From assembly GCF_028476545.1 (NCBI RefSeq), contig NW_026731926.1, positions 21,001 through 85,000 of the forward strand: a stretch of DNA of 64,000 nucleotides, in the 5' to 3' direction. Both the position numbers and the translations under genes were made by a program. The notes beneath the pieces were generated by a model. That model was not told the DNA's origin, did no database searches, and saw nothing but the letters and a program-made list of their open reading frames with translations. This stretch comes from Physella acuta (taxonomy: Eukaryota > Mollusca > Gastropoda > Physidae). Every line of letters begins with the position of its first letter. Position 1 is the stretch's first letter. Of this stretch, positions 1 through 8,956 are shown one piece after another.

Positions 1-199
1 GCGAATTCGACACTTTAAAATAAATTGAATGGCGCTTTTCCAAAGGATAACAAGTTGTGTTCTATACGCGCGATCTGTTCACGAAAGATGGAACAGAGCT
101 TGTTCTTGACAATCAGCATTTTAAACAGAATTTTTTTTGTTTGTTTTGTTTGTATAGAGTTAGCGCTTGTCAGTGTATTCGAAGATCTGAGGTGATGGT

Positions 200-372
200 G
201 TTAAACGTACGCAGGAACACTGGAGCATAAAGAGTTAACCTTTCACAGGAGCACTGGAGCATAAGGGGTTAATTTAGTAAATGTATATAGGAGCACTTGG
301 GCAGTGGTGTTAAACGTACACAGGAGCACTGAGATAGTGGGGTTAAACGCACATTGAGGCAGTGGGGTTAAA
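200..372. repeat. Degenerate minisatellite around 'aggagcactggagcat'
   Basis: Four or five diverged copies of a unit with an 'acaggagcactg' core followed by 'gtggggttaaac' occur here. Spacing is irregular. No gene is seen from 1 to 400. Confidence 0.6.
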
Positions 373-409
373 AAAAGTTAGTTCCACGAGAAACAAGGTG
401 AACGTTTTT

Positions 410-700
410 TTTTTACCTATCTTTACACTAGTATCTAAGTTATCTTATACTAGTTTCTGAGTTATCTTACACTAGTATCTGAGTTATCTTATACTAGTTT
501 CTGAGTTATCTTACACTATTATCTGAGTTTTCTTACACTAGTATCTGAGTTATCTTACACTAGTATCTGAGTTATCCTTATACTAGTATCTGAGTTATCC
601 TTATACTAGTATCTGAGCTATATTTACACTAGTATCTGAGCTATATTTACACTAGTATGAGTTATCTTACACTAGTATCTGAATTATCTTACACTAGTCA
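410..700. repeat. Minisatellite, about 22-24 bp unit
   Basis: About a dozen tandem copies of a unit reading 'actagtatctgagttatct' with small length changes. Many copies carry the palindrome ACTAGT. No coding potential. Confidence 0.85.
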
Positions 701-859
701 CCCTCTAGTGTCTGTCCCATCTTCTGTTCATTAAACATTTACTCACTTTCCAACGAGTATGGTACCCGACCGCGATTCTCTAACAAAAACATTGTGCTAA
801 AATCCTCTTAACCAAAAAACCATGTTATTTTAAAATAGCTTGTACTCAAACTATTAATT

Positions 860-1290
860 CCAGAATGGTCACACATAAACAATTCCAGATTGTACCCATA
901 AATCTTAAATTATACTTACCAATTCCAGATTGGTCCCAGTGGCGTAGCCAGGATCGTCTCAGGGGGGGGGGGGGTCAAATTTTTTCCCGCATTATAAATG
1001 TATATATCAGAGGCGTAGCGTCCCTCCCCGGCCTTCGAGGACAAACTTTTGATTTGCACTCCCCCCCTCAAACTTTCGATTTTGCACCTCCCGCTCAACC
1101 TTTATGTATCTACCGAGGGGGTCTATGGGGGGGGGGGGGGTGGTTCTAACCCCCCCCCCCCCCCCCCCCGTGCCTACGCCACTGATTGGTCCCACATATC
1201 CCAAACTAGACGCACCAATTCCAGATTAAACCCATAAATCCCATATTAGACTTACCAATCTTATATTGGACCCATGAACTACAAATTGGA
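860..1290. repeat. Degenerate tandem repeat interrupted by a MITE
   Basis: Copies of 'accaattccagattggtccc' and related phrases such as 'cccataaatc' lie on both sides of the hAT-type element at 937-1184. The array is therefore older than that insertion. Confidence 0.6.
937..1184. mobile_element. hAT-type MITE, CAGTGGCGTAGCC family, copy 1
   Basis: The ends are inverted (CAGTGGCGTAGCC and CCTACGCCACTG) and flanked by a perfect 8-bp direct repeat, ATTGGTCC, at 929-936 and 1185-1192. An 8-bp target duplication is the hAT hallmark. The interior is mostly long G and C runs plus an internal CAGAGGCGTAGCG near 1010, which suggests a nested or composite structure. It has no transposase and so is non-autonomous. 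The poly-G and poly-C lengths are prone to sequencing error. Confidence 0.85.
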
Positions 1291-1554
1291 CGCCTATTTA
1301 ACTGCAGACACGATCTCTTGACTGGCTCCTATTTTTTATAGTTTGTATCCCTTCAAACCCCACAACTTCTAGCTGTAATAAACAAGCACATGTTACAAAC
1401 AGAGTTTCTTCCAGGCATCTCTTCGGTGTCGCCCTAAGTGACCGACTGCGACTTCACTTTGGCCCTAAATGCTGGCAAGTTTCAATGTCTTATTGTTATT
1501 ATTTAATCTAATGTATTAATTAGATTTTTCGAAACTAATTAGCGTAAGTATTTG
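1193..1554. other. No gene seen
   Basis: Tail of the degenerate repeat, then unremarkable AT-rich sequence up to the next MITE. Confidence 0.6.
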
Positions 1555-1648
1555 CTTCTGTTCAGAGGCGTAGCGAGGGGTGGGGTGGGGGGGGGGCGGG
1601 GGGTGCGGACCGCACCGGGTGACACCATTTAGGGGGGGGTGACACCAA

Positions 1649-2626
1649 AGTAGTATATTAGGTCACTTTTGATTATTATTTGGGTGGCGCAAAGGTTATA
1701 TAGCAAAATACTCCCCCAGCCTGCCGCAGCCTGGCGCAATGATATATAGCAAAATACTCCCTAGTGTGGCGCAAAGACATATAGCAAAATACTCCCTAGT
1801 GTGGCGCAAAGACATATAGCAAAATACTCCCTAGTGTGGCGCAAAGACATATAGCAAAATACTCCCTAGGGTGGCGCAAAGACATATAGTAAAATACTCC
1901 ACCAACTGGTGGTGGCGCAGGGTGGGGGGTGGGGGTGGTGGGGGGAGAGGGGGAGTGGTGATGGGGGTGGGGGGGGTGGAGAAGAGTGGGGTGGTGGGGG
2001 AGAGGGGGAGTGGTGGTGGTGGTGACCTGGGGGTGGGGGTGGTGGTGGATGTACAAAGACATATAGTAAAATTCTCCACCACCTGGTAGAGGGTGGTGGA
2101 GCAGTGGGGGTGGGGGGGTGGAGAAGAGTGGGGGAGAGGGGGAGTAGTGGTGACCTGGGGGTGGTGGTGGTGGCGCAGCAAGGGGTTTGTTTATTTGATT
2201 TCTTTGTATGTATGTTTAATAGTAAACGGAGAGGGGTGGTTGAGGGGAGGGGTGAGTAATGATGGGTTTGAGGGTAGGGGTGTGCTAGTTGTACTTTGTG
2301 AATAACATCCATTAACCAGACATGTAACACCTGTTACGTATCGACCGCCCGCGAAGTTTTCAGGGCTGTGCGTTTTTTTAATGGGAATGTATTGATCGCA
2401 CCCACGGGGCCATCACACCTAATTAAATTTTTGTTATGCTTCACCGAGTTTCCCCCGCTCGGTTGACAGGTTATGGTAATTTACGACGTACATTAAGTGC
2501 CTCTCCGTGAAGTACGTAGGTCATTATGCAACAGCTGTTGTGCGACAGCTGGTGGTGTAATTAGGTTGAGCAACCGGACATTACCTTGTTGGTTTTCTAG
2601 TACGCGTATGCTACACGTATATACAC
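1649..2626. repeat. Polinton left terminal inverted repeat
   Basis: It begins AGTAGTATATTAGGTCAC and matches the inverted sequence at 8957-9863. It has three zones: a unique tip, tandem 35-bp units ('ccctagtgtggcgcaaag') at about 1700-1890, and a G-rich zone at about 1905-2180, then about 400 bp of ordinary sequence. By eye the inner 330 bp are identical to the right end. Two extra 35-bp units account for almost all of the length difference (978 against 907 bp). Confidence 0.95.
1905..2180 (+). repeat. G-rich subterminal repeats of the Polinton
   Basis: Runs such as 'gggggtggtggggg' and 'gagagggggagtggtg' repeat two or three times, separated by a 'tatagtaaaattctccacc' phrase. The right end carries the mirror C-rich zone at about 9405-9665. 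Runs of three or more G at short spacing could form G-quadruplexes. Frames read through this zone are low-complexity and are not taken as genes. Confidence 0.7.
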
Positions 2627-2729
2627 ATTCACACAATCACAGAAACTAACTTTCTTACTTTTATATTAAAAGACAAGTATGTGTTATTGTTTTGTTACTT
2701 GTACCTGTAAATTATGTAACTCGGTATCC

Positions 2730-2737
2730 TATATAAG
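2730..2737 (+). promoter_or_regulatory. TATA box ahead of the Polinton gene cluster
   Basis: TATATAAG lies 37 bp before the ATPase start at 2774. That would place initiation near 2760 and leave a very short leader. It is the only well-placed TATA motif seen ahead of the head-to-tail cluster, so it may drive several or all genes. Inference from position only. Confidence 0.5.
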
Positions 2738-2773
2738 ATTTTTGACTGGAAGCAAAATCAACCATTTAAAACG

Positions 2774-3397
2774 ATGGATCCGAGATGGAAACATCCGTTT
2801 ACCGCTCTGATCGCTAGGCCAACTGGGAGTGGTAAAACAGTATTTGTCAAAACCTTTTTATCCCAGGTGTCAGAGATGATGGATCCGGCACCCGAGGAAA
2901 TTTATTACTGTTACGGGGAGTGGCAACCTTTGTTTGATACCATAAAGAACGTTCAGTTTGTGGAAGGTCTTCCTGACTTAGAAAATGGATCAATGGGGGA
3001 TGGAAAACGTCGACGTCTAGTCGTCATCGATGATTTGATGGCGGAAACAGATGAGCGAATTACAAAATGGTTTACGAAAGGGAGTCACCATCGTAATATT
3101 AGTGTCATGTATATTGTCCAAAACCTATTCGGGAAAAATAAAGAACAAAGAACCATCAGTCTCAATTCGCATTACATAGTGTTGTTCAAGAACCCTAGAG
3201 ACGGTTCACAAATTACAAATTTGGCAAAACAAATGTATCCCGGTCGCGTTTCGTATGTCCAGGAAAGTTTTAAGGACGCAACATCGGCCCCTCATGGTTA
3301 TTTGTTGATCGACCTTCGACAGGAAACACCGGATAATCTGAGATTACGCAGTAGTATCTTTTCTTACGAGCAGCAAGTCGTTTACGTCCCGAAATAA
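2774..3397 (+). CDS. Polinton packaging ATPase (FtsK/HerA type)
   Basis: 207 residues. A Walker A motif, RPTGSGKT, lies at residues 15-22 (Lys21), and a Walker B-like LVVIDD lies at residues 82-87. This matches the A32/FtsK-HerA genome-packaging ATPases of Polintons and related double-jelly-roll viruses, which pump DNA into preformed capsids. The short N-terminus with Walker A near residue 20 is usual for this Polinton clade. It is the first gene of the cluster, behind the TATA motif, and the next start is 8 bp past its stop. The frame is open throughout. Confidence 0.9.
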   Translation: MDPRWKHPFTALIARPTGSGKTVFVKTFLSQVSEMMDPAPEEIYYCYGEWQPLFDTIKNVQFVEGLPDLENGSMGDGKRRRLVVIDDLMAETDERITKWFTKGSHHRNISVMYIVQNLFGKNKEQRTISLNSHYIVLFKNPRDGSQITNLAKQMYPGRVSYVQESFKDATSAPHGYLLIDLRQETPDNLRLRSSIFSYEQQVVYVPK

Positions 3398-3405
3398 AAG
3401 CAACC

Positions 3406-3729
3406 ATGTCTGAGTCGGTAAAACAACAAGGTGAGATGTTAAGGTTTTTGGCTCGGGCCAAACCACCCGCCGTGAAAGCCGTTGTCGAAAATGCTACCCC
3501 ACAACTCGTAAAAACGTTATGCGAGTGCTGTCACAATGTCTTAAAAGGCAACGTTCCCCTCACGCCCGGTCAGAAGAGACGTTTGCGTCGTCACAAAGTG
3601 AACTTGAGACAACTTACCAAAAAGTCATTGACCGTCAAAAGACGAAAGCAAATTTTGCAGACCGGTGGTTTCCTAGGTGCTTTACTCGGACCAGTTCTCG
3701 GTGTGCTTAAAGGTGTCTTGGGATTTTAA
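3406..3729 (+). CDS. Small basic Polinton protein with hydrophobic Gly-rich tail
   Basis: 107 residues. The N-terminal part is helical-looking, with a Cys-rich CECC at residues 39-42. A strongly basic middle (KRRLRRHK, residues 57-64, and VKRRKQ further on) leads into a Gly/Leu-rich C-terminus (GGFLGALLGPVLGVLKG). Similar small proteins accompany the ATPase and integrase genes of invertebrate Polintons. By composition it could bind DNA or membranes inside the particle, like adenovirus core or pX/pVI peptides, but this is inference. It sits 8 bp after the ATPase and 2 bp before the next gene. Confidence 0.7.
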   Translation: MSESVKQQGEMLRFLARAKPPAVKAVVENATPQLVKTLCECCHNVLKGNVPLTPGQKRRLRRHKVNLRQLTKKSLTVKRRKQILQTGGFLGALLGPVLGVLKGVLGF

Positions 3730-3731
3730 AG

Positions 3732-4226
3732 ATGGCCAGGAAAATGCTTTTAATGGATCCTCGAATATTAGAGTCTATGCAACAAAAAGCCTATGTACCA
3801 CCCGATACACTCAACGATAGTCTACGCCTTTTGGATATGCAAATGGAACATATCTTAAATAGGGAAGATTTGTCACCACACGACAAAGTGAGACAATATC
3901 AAAAGACACTACAGCTCTACACGACGCGACTTAGCGATTATAGAAACAAGTCCCTAGGATTAGTCGATGTGAAACCATCCACCGTGAATACCCCAACGAC
4001 CGAGGTTGAAAAACCACAAGAAAACATAACCGAACCTAAAAAAGAAACGATAGACATAACAGAATCTGAAACTAAAACGAAATCCGGCTCGCCTGACTCT
4101 GATATTCACCCCTCGAAGAAAACGAAGACACACGTAGAAAAAACACCACCCTCGAAACGTACCAGAAGTAAGAAAACTAAAACAAGCACTACCAAATGGG
4201 ACGCGTGGGAAAAAACCAAACACTAA
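3732..4226 (+). CDS. Polinton protein with helical N-terminus and Lys/Thr-rich tail, function unknown
   Basis: 164 residues. Residues 1-85 look helical (LNDSLRLLDMQMEHIL and onward). Residues 86-164 are low-complexity, rich in Lys, Thr, Glu and Ser, with nuclear-localisation-like clusters (KKTKTH, KRTRSKKTK). No catalytic motif is visible. The last 31 bp overlap the integrase start in another frame, as expected of a compact cluster. The basic tail suggests a nucleic-acid partner, but I do not recognise a named family. Confidence 0.65.
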   Translation: MARKMLLMDPRILESMQQKAYVPPDTLNDSLRLLDMQMEHILNREDLSPHDKVRQYQKTLQLYTTRLSDYRNKSLGLVDVKPSTVNTPTTEVEKPQENITEPKKETIDITESETKTKSGSPDSDIHPSKKTKTHVEKTPPSKRTRSKKTKTSTTKWDAWEKTKH

Positions 4227-5254
4227 AAAGACATTACTATGATCCTAGTAGACCAGGTGCCTACGGCGGCGTGTTTAAGCACCCTGAAATTGGAACTAAG
4301 AAAATTAAAGAATGGTTAAGTCATCAGGATACCTACACGTTACATAAACCTCTTCGGCGACGCTTTCAGAGGCGCGCCACCATCACCGGTGGGATAAATC
4401 ACCAGTTTCAAGCGGATCTTATAGATATGCGCATGTTACGAAAGTACAATGGTGGTGCTTCTTACCTAGTGACCTGCATCGATGTGTTTAGCAAATTCGC
4501 CTGGGCGATTCCGATAAAGAAAAAAACGGGTAAGGCTCTAGCGGAGGCCGTACGTAAAATATTTACTACTCGAAAACCTATAAATTTTCAAACAGACAAA
4601 GGTAGTGAATTTGTCAACAAGACATTTTTAAAATTTCTTAAAGATGAAGGCGTTCATTTCTTTACCACTGAGAATGAAGATATTAAGGCGGCTATAGTTG
4701 AGAGATTCAATCGAACATTAAAAGAAAAAATGTGGCGGTACTTTACAAAAACAAATCGTCTTCGTTACATTGATGTCGTAGACGACTTGATCACCAACTA
4801 TAACCACTCGTTCCATAGGAGTATTCGTATGGCCCCTGTGAATGTTAATTTGTCTAATCAAGAAAGGGTCTGGAATACTTTATACGAACATGGGGACATT
4901 ACTTATCGAAAAGTATTTAACGAAGGTGATCGTGTACGGATCGGCCAAAGCCGAAACACGTTTAAAAAGGGTTATACCCCGTCGTGGACGGAAGAACTGT
5001 TTACGGTGAGCCGCGTGAACGCGACAACGCCTGTAACATACGTCTTGAAAGATGATTCAGGTGAAGAAGTGAAAGGTTCGTTTTACAAAGAGGAGCTTCA
5101 GAAAGTGGGGGACAAAAAAGTGTACCGCGTCGAACAAATTATACAAGAAAGAAAGGGTGTCGGTGGTAAAGAGTATTTAGTCAAGTGGTTCGGTTATAAC
5201 CCTTCATTCAACAGTTGGATTTCAGCTAGAGACATTTCGAAATATAAAGACTAA
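4196..5254 (+). CDS. Polinton integrase (RVE core plus C-terminal chromodomain; F54H12.3-like)
   Basis: 352 residues. The RNase-H-fold integrase core has the acidic triad D74 (FQADLID), D134 (QTDKGSEF) and E169 (IVERFNRT); by my count 34 residues separate the last two. A C-terminal chromodomain spans about residues 309-347 (YRVEQI, YLVKWFGY, NSWI). Polinton integrases of animals often carry this domain, which can bind methylated histone tails and guide insertion. It resembles C. elegans F54H12.3, annotated as transposon-derived. The frame is open, and the intact 6-bp target duplication is the expected product of this enzyme class. Confidence 0.93.
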   Translation: MGRVGKNQTLKRHYYDPSRPGAYGGVFKHPEIGTKKIKEWLSHQDTYTLHKPLRRRFQRRATITGGINHQFQADLIDMRMLRKYNGGASYLVTCIDVFSKFAWAIPIKKKTGKALAEAVRKIFTTRKPINFQTDKGSEFVNKTFLKFLKDEGVHFFTTENEDIKAAIVERFNRTLKEKMWRYFTKTNRLRYIDVVDDLITNYNHSFHRSIRMAPVNVNLSNQERVWNTLYEHGDITYRKVFNEGDRVRIGQSRNTFKKGYTPSWTEELFTVSRVNATTPVTYVLKDDSGEEVKGSFYKEELQKVGDKKVYRVEQIIQERKGVGGKEYLVKWFGYNPSFNSWISARDISKYKD

Positions 5255-5256
5255 GG

Positions 5257-5589
5257 ATGGAGGAAACGGTAAAAAGCCTAAATCTGGATGAACCCGTGTT
5301 GATAGAAACGCTCAGACCGTTCGGTGGGATCGAGGTGAGACCTAGATCCACCACGTCTTCTATCGGTTCAACCATTTCGAGTTGGTTCGGTAGACTAAGG
5401 ACACGACCGGAAATCGTTTTCATCTCTCAAATGTTGGTTATATTTGTCGTAATTGCTTTTTCACTATTTAATCTGACGCGTGGAACGGTCGACGACAAAG
5501 AGGGAAAACTCTGGGTCGTGTTGTTATCCAGCTGTCTCGGATATATTTTACCTAACCCAACCATTGCAAGGACCAAAATTTTACAATGA
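5257..5589 (+). CDS. Two-pass membrane protein of the Polinton cluster
   Basis: 110 residues. Two hydrophobic stretches lie at about residues 53-73 (VFISQMLVIFVVIAF) and 85-99 (LWVVLLSSCLGYIL), the second followed by PNP. Small proteins ending in a similar LLSSCLGY-(I/L)LPNP stretch occur in related invertebrate clusters, from memory. The role is unknown; virion membrane association or release is only a guess. Its stop overlaps the next start by four bases (ATGA). Confidence 0.65.
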   Translation: MEETVKSLNLDEPVLIETLRPFGGIEVRPRSTTSSIGSTISSWFGRLRTRPEIVFISQMLVIFVVIAFSLFNLTRGTVDDKEGKLWVVLLSSCLGYILPNPTIARTKILQ

Positions 5590-6333
5590 GTTTTTATGTG
5601 ACCCTGCCTAGCAATACATCACCGAATATTTTTCCAGACAATGAGGCTGGGCATTTTTTCGTTAAATTACCACAGACTATCGATGTGAGTTTACACTACG
5701 AAGTTGGTCTGGTCGAGATTCAAATGCCGAATGCGTTTTGTATGCTTAGAGAACATGAAATTTGGCTCCAGTATCATTCCATCACAGAAGGTGAAGACGT
5801 TAACCTTTTCATATATGGAGTACGACAGACCAAAAATAATAACATAGACCCGCTTGTTAACGCTATTAAAAAACTAATAAAAAGAGATATTGATGAACAA
5901 AAAGTGGAAGTTATAATTTCAAACTGTAACAAGGGATTTAAGAAAGTTGTCGTAAAAGTAATTGCGGCTGGAATAGAAAGTACCATCCGTGACAGGTTGA
6001 CAGGCTATTTACATATTCCTGGTAGAGTTAGGGAGAAACATCTCCCTGAAGACGAAGTAAAAAACGGTATTCGTCTATTGTGACCTCGTAAAAACGAGAC
6101 CGGTTGGTGATGTCATGGTCCCTTTGCTTCGGACCGTACCGATCGTTGAGAAGAAACCAAGTTCCGTTTTTCGTATTTACGACAAACCCCACTACATCCC
6201 CCTGAACCGCTTTTCATTCGACACTGTGGAAATACTTTTATGCGATGACTTGGGACAAACGCTCTCATTCACAAGTGGAACGTCAGTGTTGACACTCCAT
6301 TTTAGAACACGTAAACATTTCGATCTCGAATAA
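5586..6333 (+). pseudogene. Minor-capsid-like region of the Polinton
   Basis: The start resembles the FYVTLPSN...FPDN...EVGLVEI signature of a protein that neighbours the major capsid gene in related elements. The end of the span has the matching DDLGQ...LTLHFR signature. This is the position and type expected for the minor capsid (penton) protein. The region looks broken, about once, and is treated as a fossil. The assignment as minor capsid is inference from position and remembered relatives. Confidence 0.55.
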
Positions 6334-6340
6334 CTCACAC

Positions 6341-6815
6341 CATGGTGAAACACACACTTTTACATCGAAACCCTAAATTGTACGAGGATTTTTACTGTAA
6401 CCAGTACGGTGATGGTTTACCCCGTTTTTATCGGTGGACGAAATCAGAGAGGACACGGTATTGGTAGTTTCTTTAGTGGTCTAGGTCGAATGGTCCTCCC
6501 TTGGATAAAGACGGGAGGTAAGGCTTTACTCAGAGAAGGTGTTAGTACTGGGTTGCAAGTTGCAAACGACGCATTAGCGGGAAGAGACGTTGGAGAATCG
6601 TTCAAAGAACATGCCAAGGAAGCCGGACATCGTTTATTGCAAGGCGCCGTTGATCACCTGGGACAAAACCAATCAGGAAGCGGGTTGAGAAGAAAGCGTG
6701 GGCTCTCGAGACCACCGGGTGAACCCTTCGAACAACAGATAAAACTAACACGCAGACCAAACCACAAACATTCGAAGACGTGTGTTAAGAAGAAGCATCC
6801 CAAGTATTCAGATAT
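6341..6815 (+). pseudogene. Basic GIGSFFSG-type protein region (pVI/pX-like) of the Polinton
   Basis: The readable part has a Gly-rich N-terminus (RGHGIGSFFSGLGRMVLPW), an amphipathic helix-like middle and a basic end with KRK and KKK clusters. Related elements carry such a protein just before the major capsid gene, and adenovirus pVI and core peptides have a similar make-up. Its borders with the neighbouring capsid regions are approximate. Part of the broken capsid block. Confidence 0.5.
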
Positions 6816-8128
6816 ATTTGCTCTTATTCACCCGAGTTCATGTGAGTGCTTACATTCTGGATTGGATTTATTTAGTACACCCCCGACACAAACTGCCGTC
6901 GAGGAGGGTCAATTTGTTGAAATACATCCCCTGGCGTCCTTGGCACAAGGTGCACCTATAGAATTTGCCATTTCTGGCAACAGTGAAGACTATCTCGATT
7001 TGTTTAATACTTATTTACACGTGCGCGCTAAAGTGACTTTAGCGAATGGTGATTCAATACCGCCTGACGTTGATGTCGCACCCGTCAATTATTTTTTTGC
7101 ACAGTTTATTTTCACAAGTGGATATTTCTCTAAACGATACGCTAATTACTGCTAGTGAGAACACCTATCCGTATCGCGCCTATCTGGAAGCTACGTTAAA
7201 TCACGGGGAAGAGGCCAAGAATGGGTCTCTATCGGCCGCTCTTTATGCGAGGGACTTAGCCTGTTATTTCGAGGAATTCAAAGATGACAATAATGAAGGG
7301 TATAGGATTCGCCGCACCACCGCTGCTGAAAGTCATGAGATCGATATGATGGGACGTATACACTCTGACATTTTCGCTCAAGATCGGTATATGCTGAATG
7401 GTGTTGACATTAAAATTAAACTTACACCCGCAAAAGACAGTTTCACTCTCTTGACAGCAGAACCAAACAAGGGATATAAAGCGGTTATAACGTACGCAAC
7501 ATTGGTGGTTAGAAAAGCCAGACTTAACCCCGCCATTTCTATCGCACACGAAAAGGCTTTAACGACAACAAATGCAAAATACCCTTTTAAACGCGTTGTA
7601 ATAAAAACCTTTGCTATACCGAAAGGTATGTTAAGTCACAACCAAGACAATTTGTATATGAGTCAAACACCGACCCGTTTAGTGATCGGTCTAGTCGCCT
7701 CTACCGCCTTTAATGGAAGTTACACGAAAAACCCCTTCAATTTTCAACATTTTCACTTGACGTATTTAAATGTAAGCGTTGATGGTCGCTCGTTATCGGG
7801 AAAACCACTGGTCATGGACTTTGATAAGAAACAAGCCATTAGAGCGTTTTTCAATAGTAACCTCGCTCTTGGTATGGTTGGAAAAGATGCTGGTAATGGG
7901 ATAGATTATAAAAACTTTAAGAACGGGTATACCCTGTTTGCTTTTGATTTAAGCCCTAGTCTTTTGGATGGTGAACAATTTGAATTGGCTAAATCCGGAC
8001 CTGTTTCTATTGAACTTAAATTTTCACAAGTTACAGCTGACCCGATTCAAGTTATTGTGTATGCTGAACTTGATTCGGTGTTAGAAATTTCGAAAACGAG
8101 GCAAGTGCTTACAGATTACACCGCCTAA
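6816..8128 (+). pseudogene. Major capsid protein region (double jelly-roll; F54H12.2-like)
   Basis: The readable sequence has LDLFSTPPTQ and EFAISGNSEDYLDL early, NTYPYRAYLE and IGR/MGRIHSDIF-type phrases in the middle, and RALFN-like IRAFFNSN near the end. These are typical of the F54H12.2 family, which accompanies Polinton integrases in nematodes, molluscs and cnidarians and is taken to be the double-jelly-roll major capsid protein. The region as a whole is broken in about one or two places, so this copy is treated as a fossil. The protease gene follows closely. Confidence 0.8.
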
Positions 8129-8146
8129 CTTGGCCTATAAAAGAAA

Positions 8147-8647
8147 ATGAACACAAGAGAACTACAAAGTATACTGGCCGCGGACTTATTTGTGCAACGC
8201 ACAACTCTCTTTGCCGTTTTAGCGTGCGATCAGTTACCCGCGCGTCTTGATAGAACGAAGCAAGCGGCATTCATTATCAATCTAGATTCGTCCTCGGAGG
8301 CAGGGAGTCATTGGGTTGGTCTATTTTTCAACGGACTATCGCAATTTACTTATTTCGATAGTTTTGGCTTACCACCTCGGGAGCCGGTCATTTTGTCTTT
8401 TATAAAAAATAATTCAAACAGACCACTCGTTTACAATTCAAGAGTGTTACAAGATATTCTAACCAACAGTTGTGGGCTATATGCAGCCTATTTTGTTTTG
8501 AAGAAAGCTCGAGGTGCAAATTTAAAAGTTATATTACAACCCTTTTCGGCGTCAGCGAGTCGTCAATATATTAACGATCGTATTATAACACGTTTAACAC
8601 TTCAAATTATTGGAACTAATTATAAAAGATTATTTCAAGATGTCTAA
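8147..8647 (+). CDS. Polinton maturation protease (adenain-like cysteine protease)
   Basis: 166 residues. The catalytic residues expected of the C5/C48 (adenain/Ulp1) fold are present in order: H55 (SHWVGLF), D71 (TYFDSFG), Q102 (VLQDIL) and C109 (NSCGLYAAYF). The family trims capsid and core precursors during particle maturation. Length and spacing are close to those of other Polinton proteases. It starts 18 bp after the capsid region and overlaps the next likely start. The frame is open. Confidence 0.9.
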   Translation: MNTRELQSILAADLFVQRTTLFAVLACDQLPARLDRTKQAAFIINLDSSSEAGSHWVGLFFNGLSQFTYFDSFGLPPREPVILSFIKNNSNRPLVYNSRVLQDILTNSCGLYAAYFVLKKARGANLKVILQPFSASASRQYINDRIITRLTLQIIGTNYKRLFQDV

Positions 8648-8915
8648 TGAAGATTGGATACTTGTGGCCAGGAGTAACAATAAAGTGACGGAAATACGAA
8701 CGATGAATCACACCGGATTTAAATTGGCGATTGTTAGCCAATTCATGAACAAAAACACTTTAAATCTTAGAGAGCTTATAGATGGGACCGATCTTAATTT
8801 TCCTACAAATTCTGGTGTTAGTATGAGTCGCGTCTGCTTTGAGCGCCTGTTGAGTTTACAGGATGAAATTTTAAAAGCCTTTGATGAATTGGAAAAAACG
8901 TTAATAAACAAATAA
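8640..8915 (+). CDS. Small terminal Polinton protein, faintly PC4/Sub1-like
   Basis: 91 residues if the Met at 8640 is used (MSNEDWILVARS); an earlier in-frame Met at 8610 lies deeper inside the protease gene and is less likely. The shape 'strand - EIRTM - strand - RELIDG - SGVSMSRVCFERLLSLQDEI' recalls the PC4/Sub1 single-strand-DNA-binding domain, which ends in 'KGISLTxEQWxxL...I'. The likeness is weak and made by eye. The start overlaps the protease stop (ATGTCTAATG). Two AATAAA motifs follow at or just before the stop. Confidence 0.5.
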   Translation: MSNEDWILVARSNNKVTEIRTMNHTGFKLAIVSQFMNKNTLNLRELIDGTDLNFPTNSGVSMSRVCFERLLSLQDEILKAFDELEKTLINK

Positions 8916-8916
8916 A
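8903..8916 (+). terminator. Polyadenylation signals at the end of the Polinton cluster
   Basis: AATAAA occurs at 8903-8908 and again at 8911-8916, overlapping the last stop codon, with a GT-rich stretch at about 8943-8960 downstream. This is the usual layout of a poly(A) site. It supports one shared 3' end for the genes of the cluster. Confidence 0.5.
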
Positions 8917-8956
8917 ATATAAGAAGACTTTTGTTCTAATTTAGTGTGTGTGTGTG

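Noticed and set aside
1796-2330. His/Pro-rich and Gly-rich frames in the Polinton ends
   Set aside because: Low-complexity translations of the G-rich terminal repeat, mirrored at the other end.
8136-8143. TATAAAAG just before the protease gene as its promoter
   Set aside because: It lies only 4 bp before the start codon, too close to place transcription initiation upstream of that ATG.
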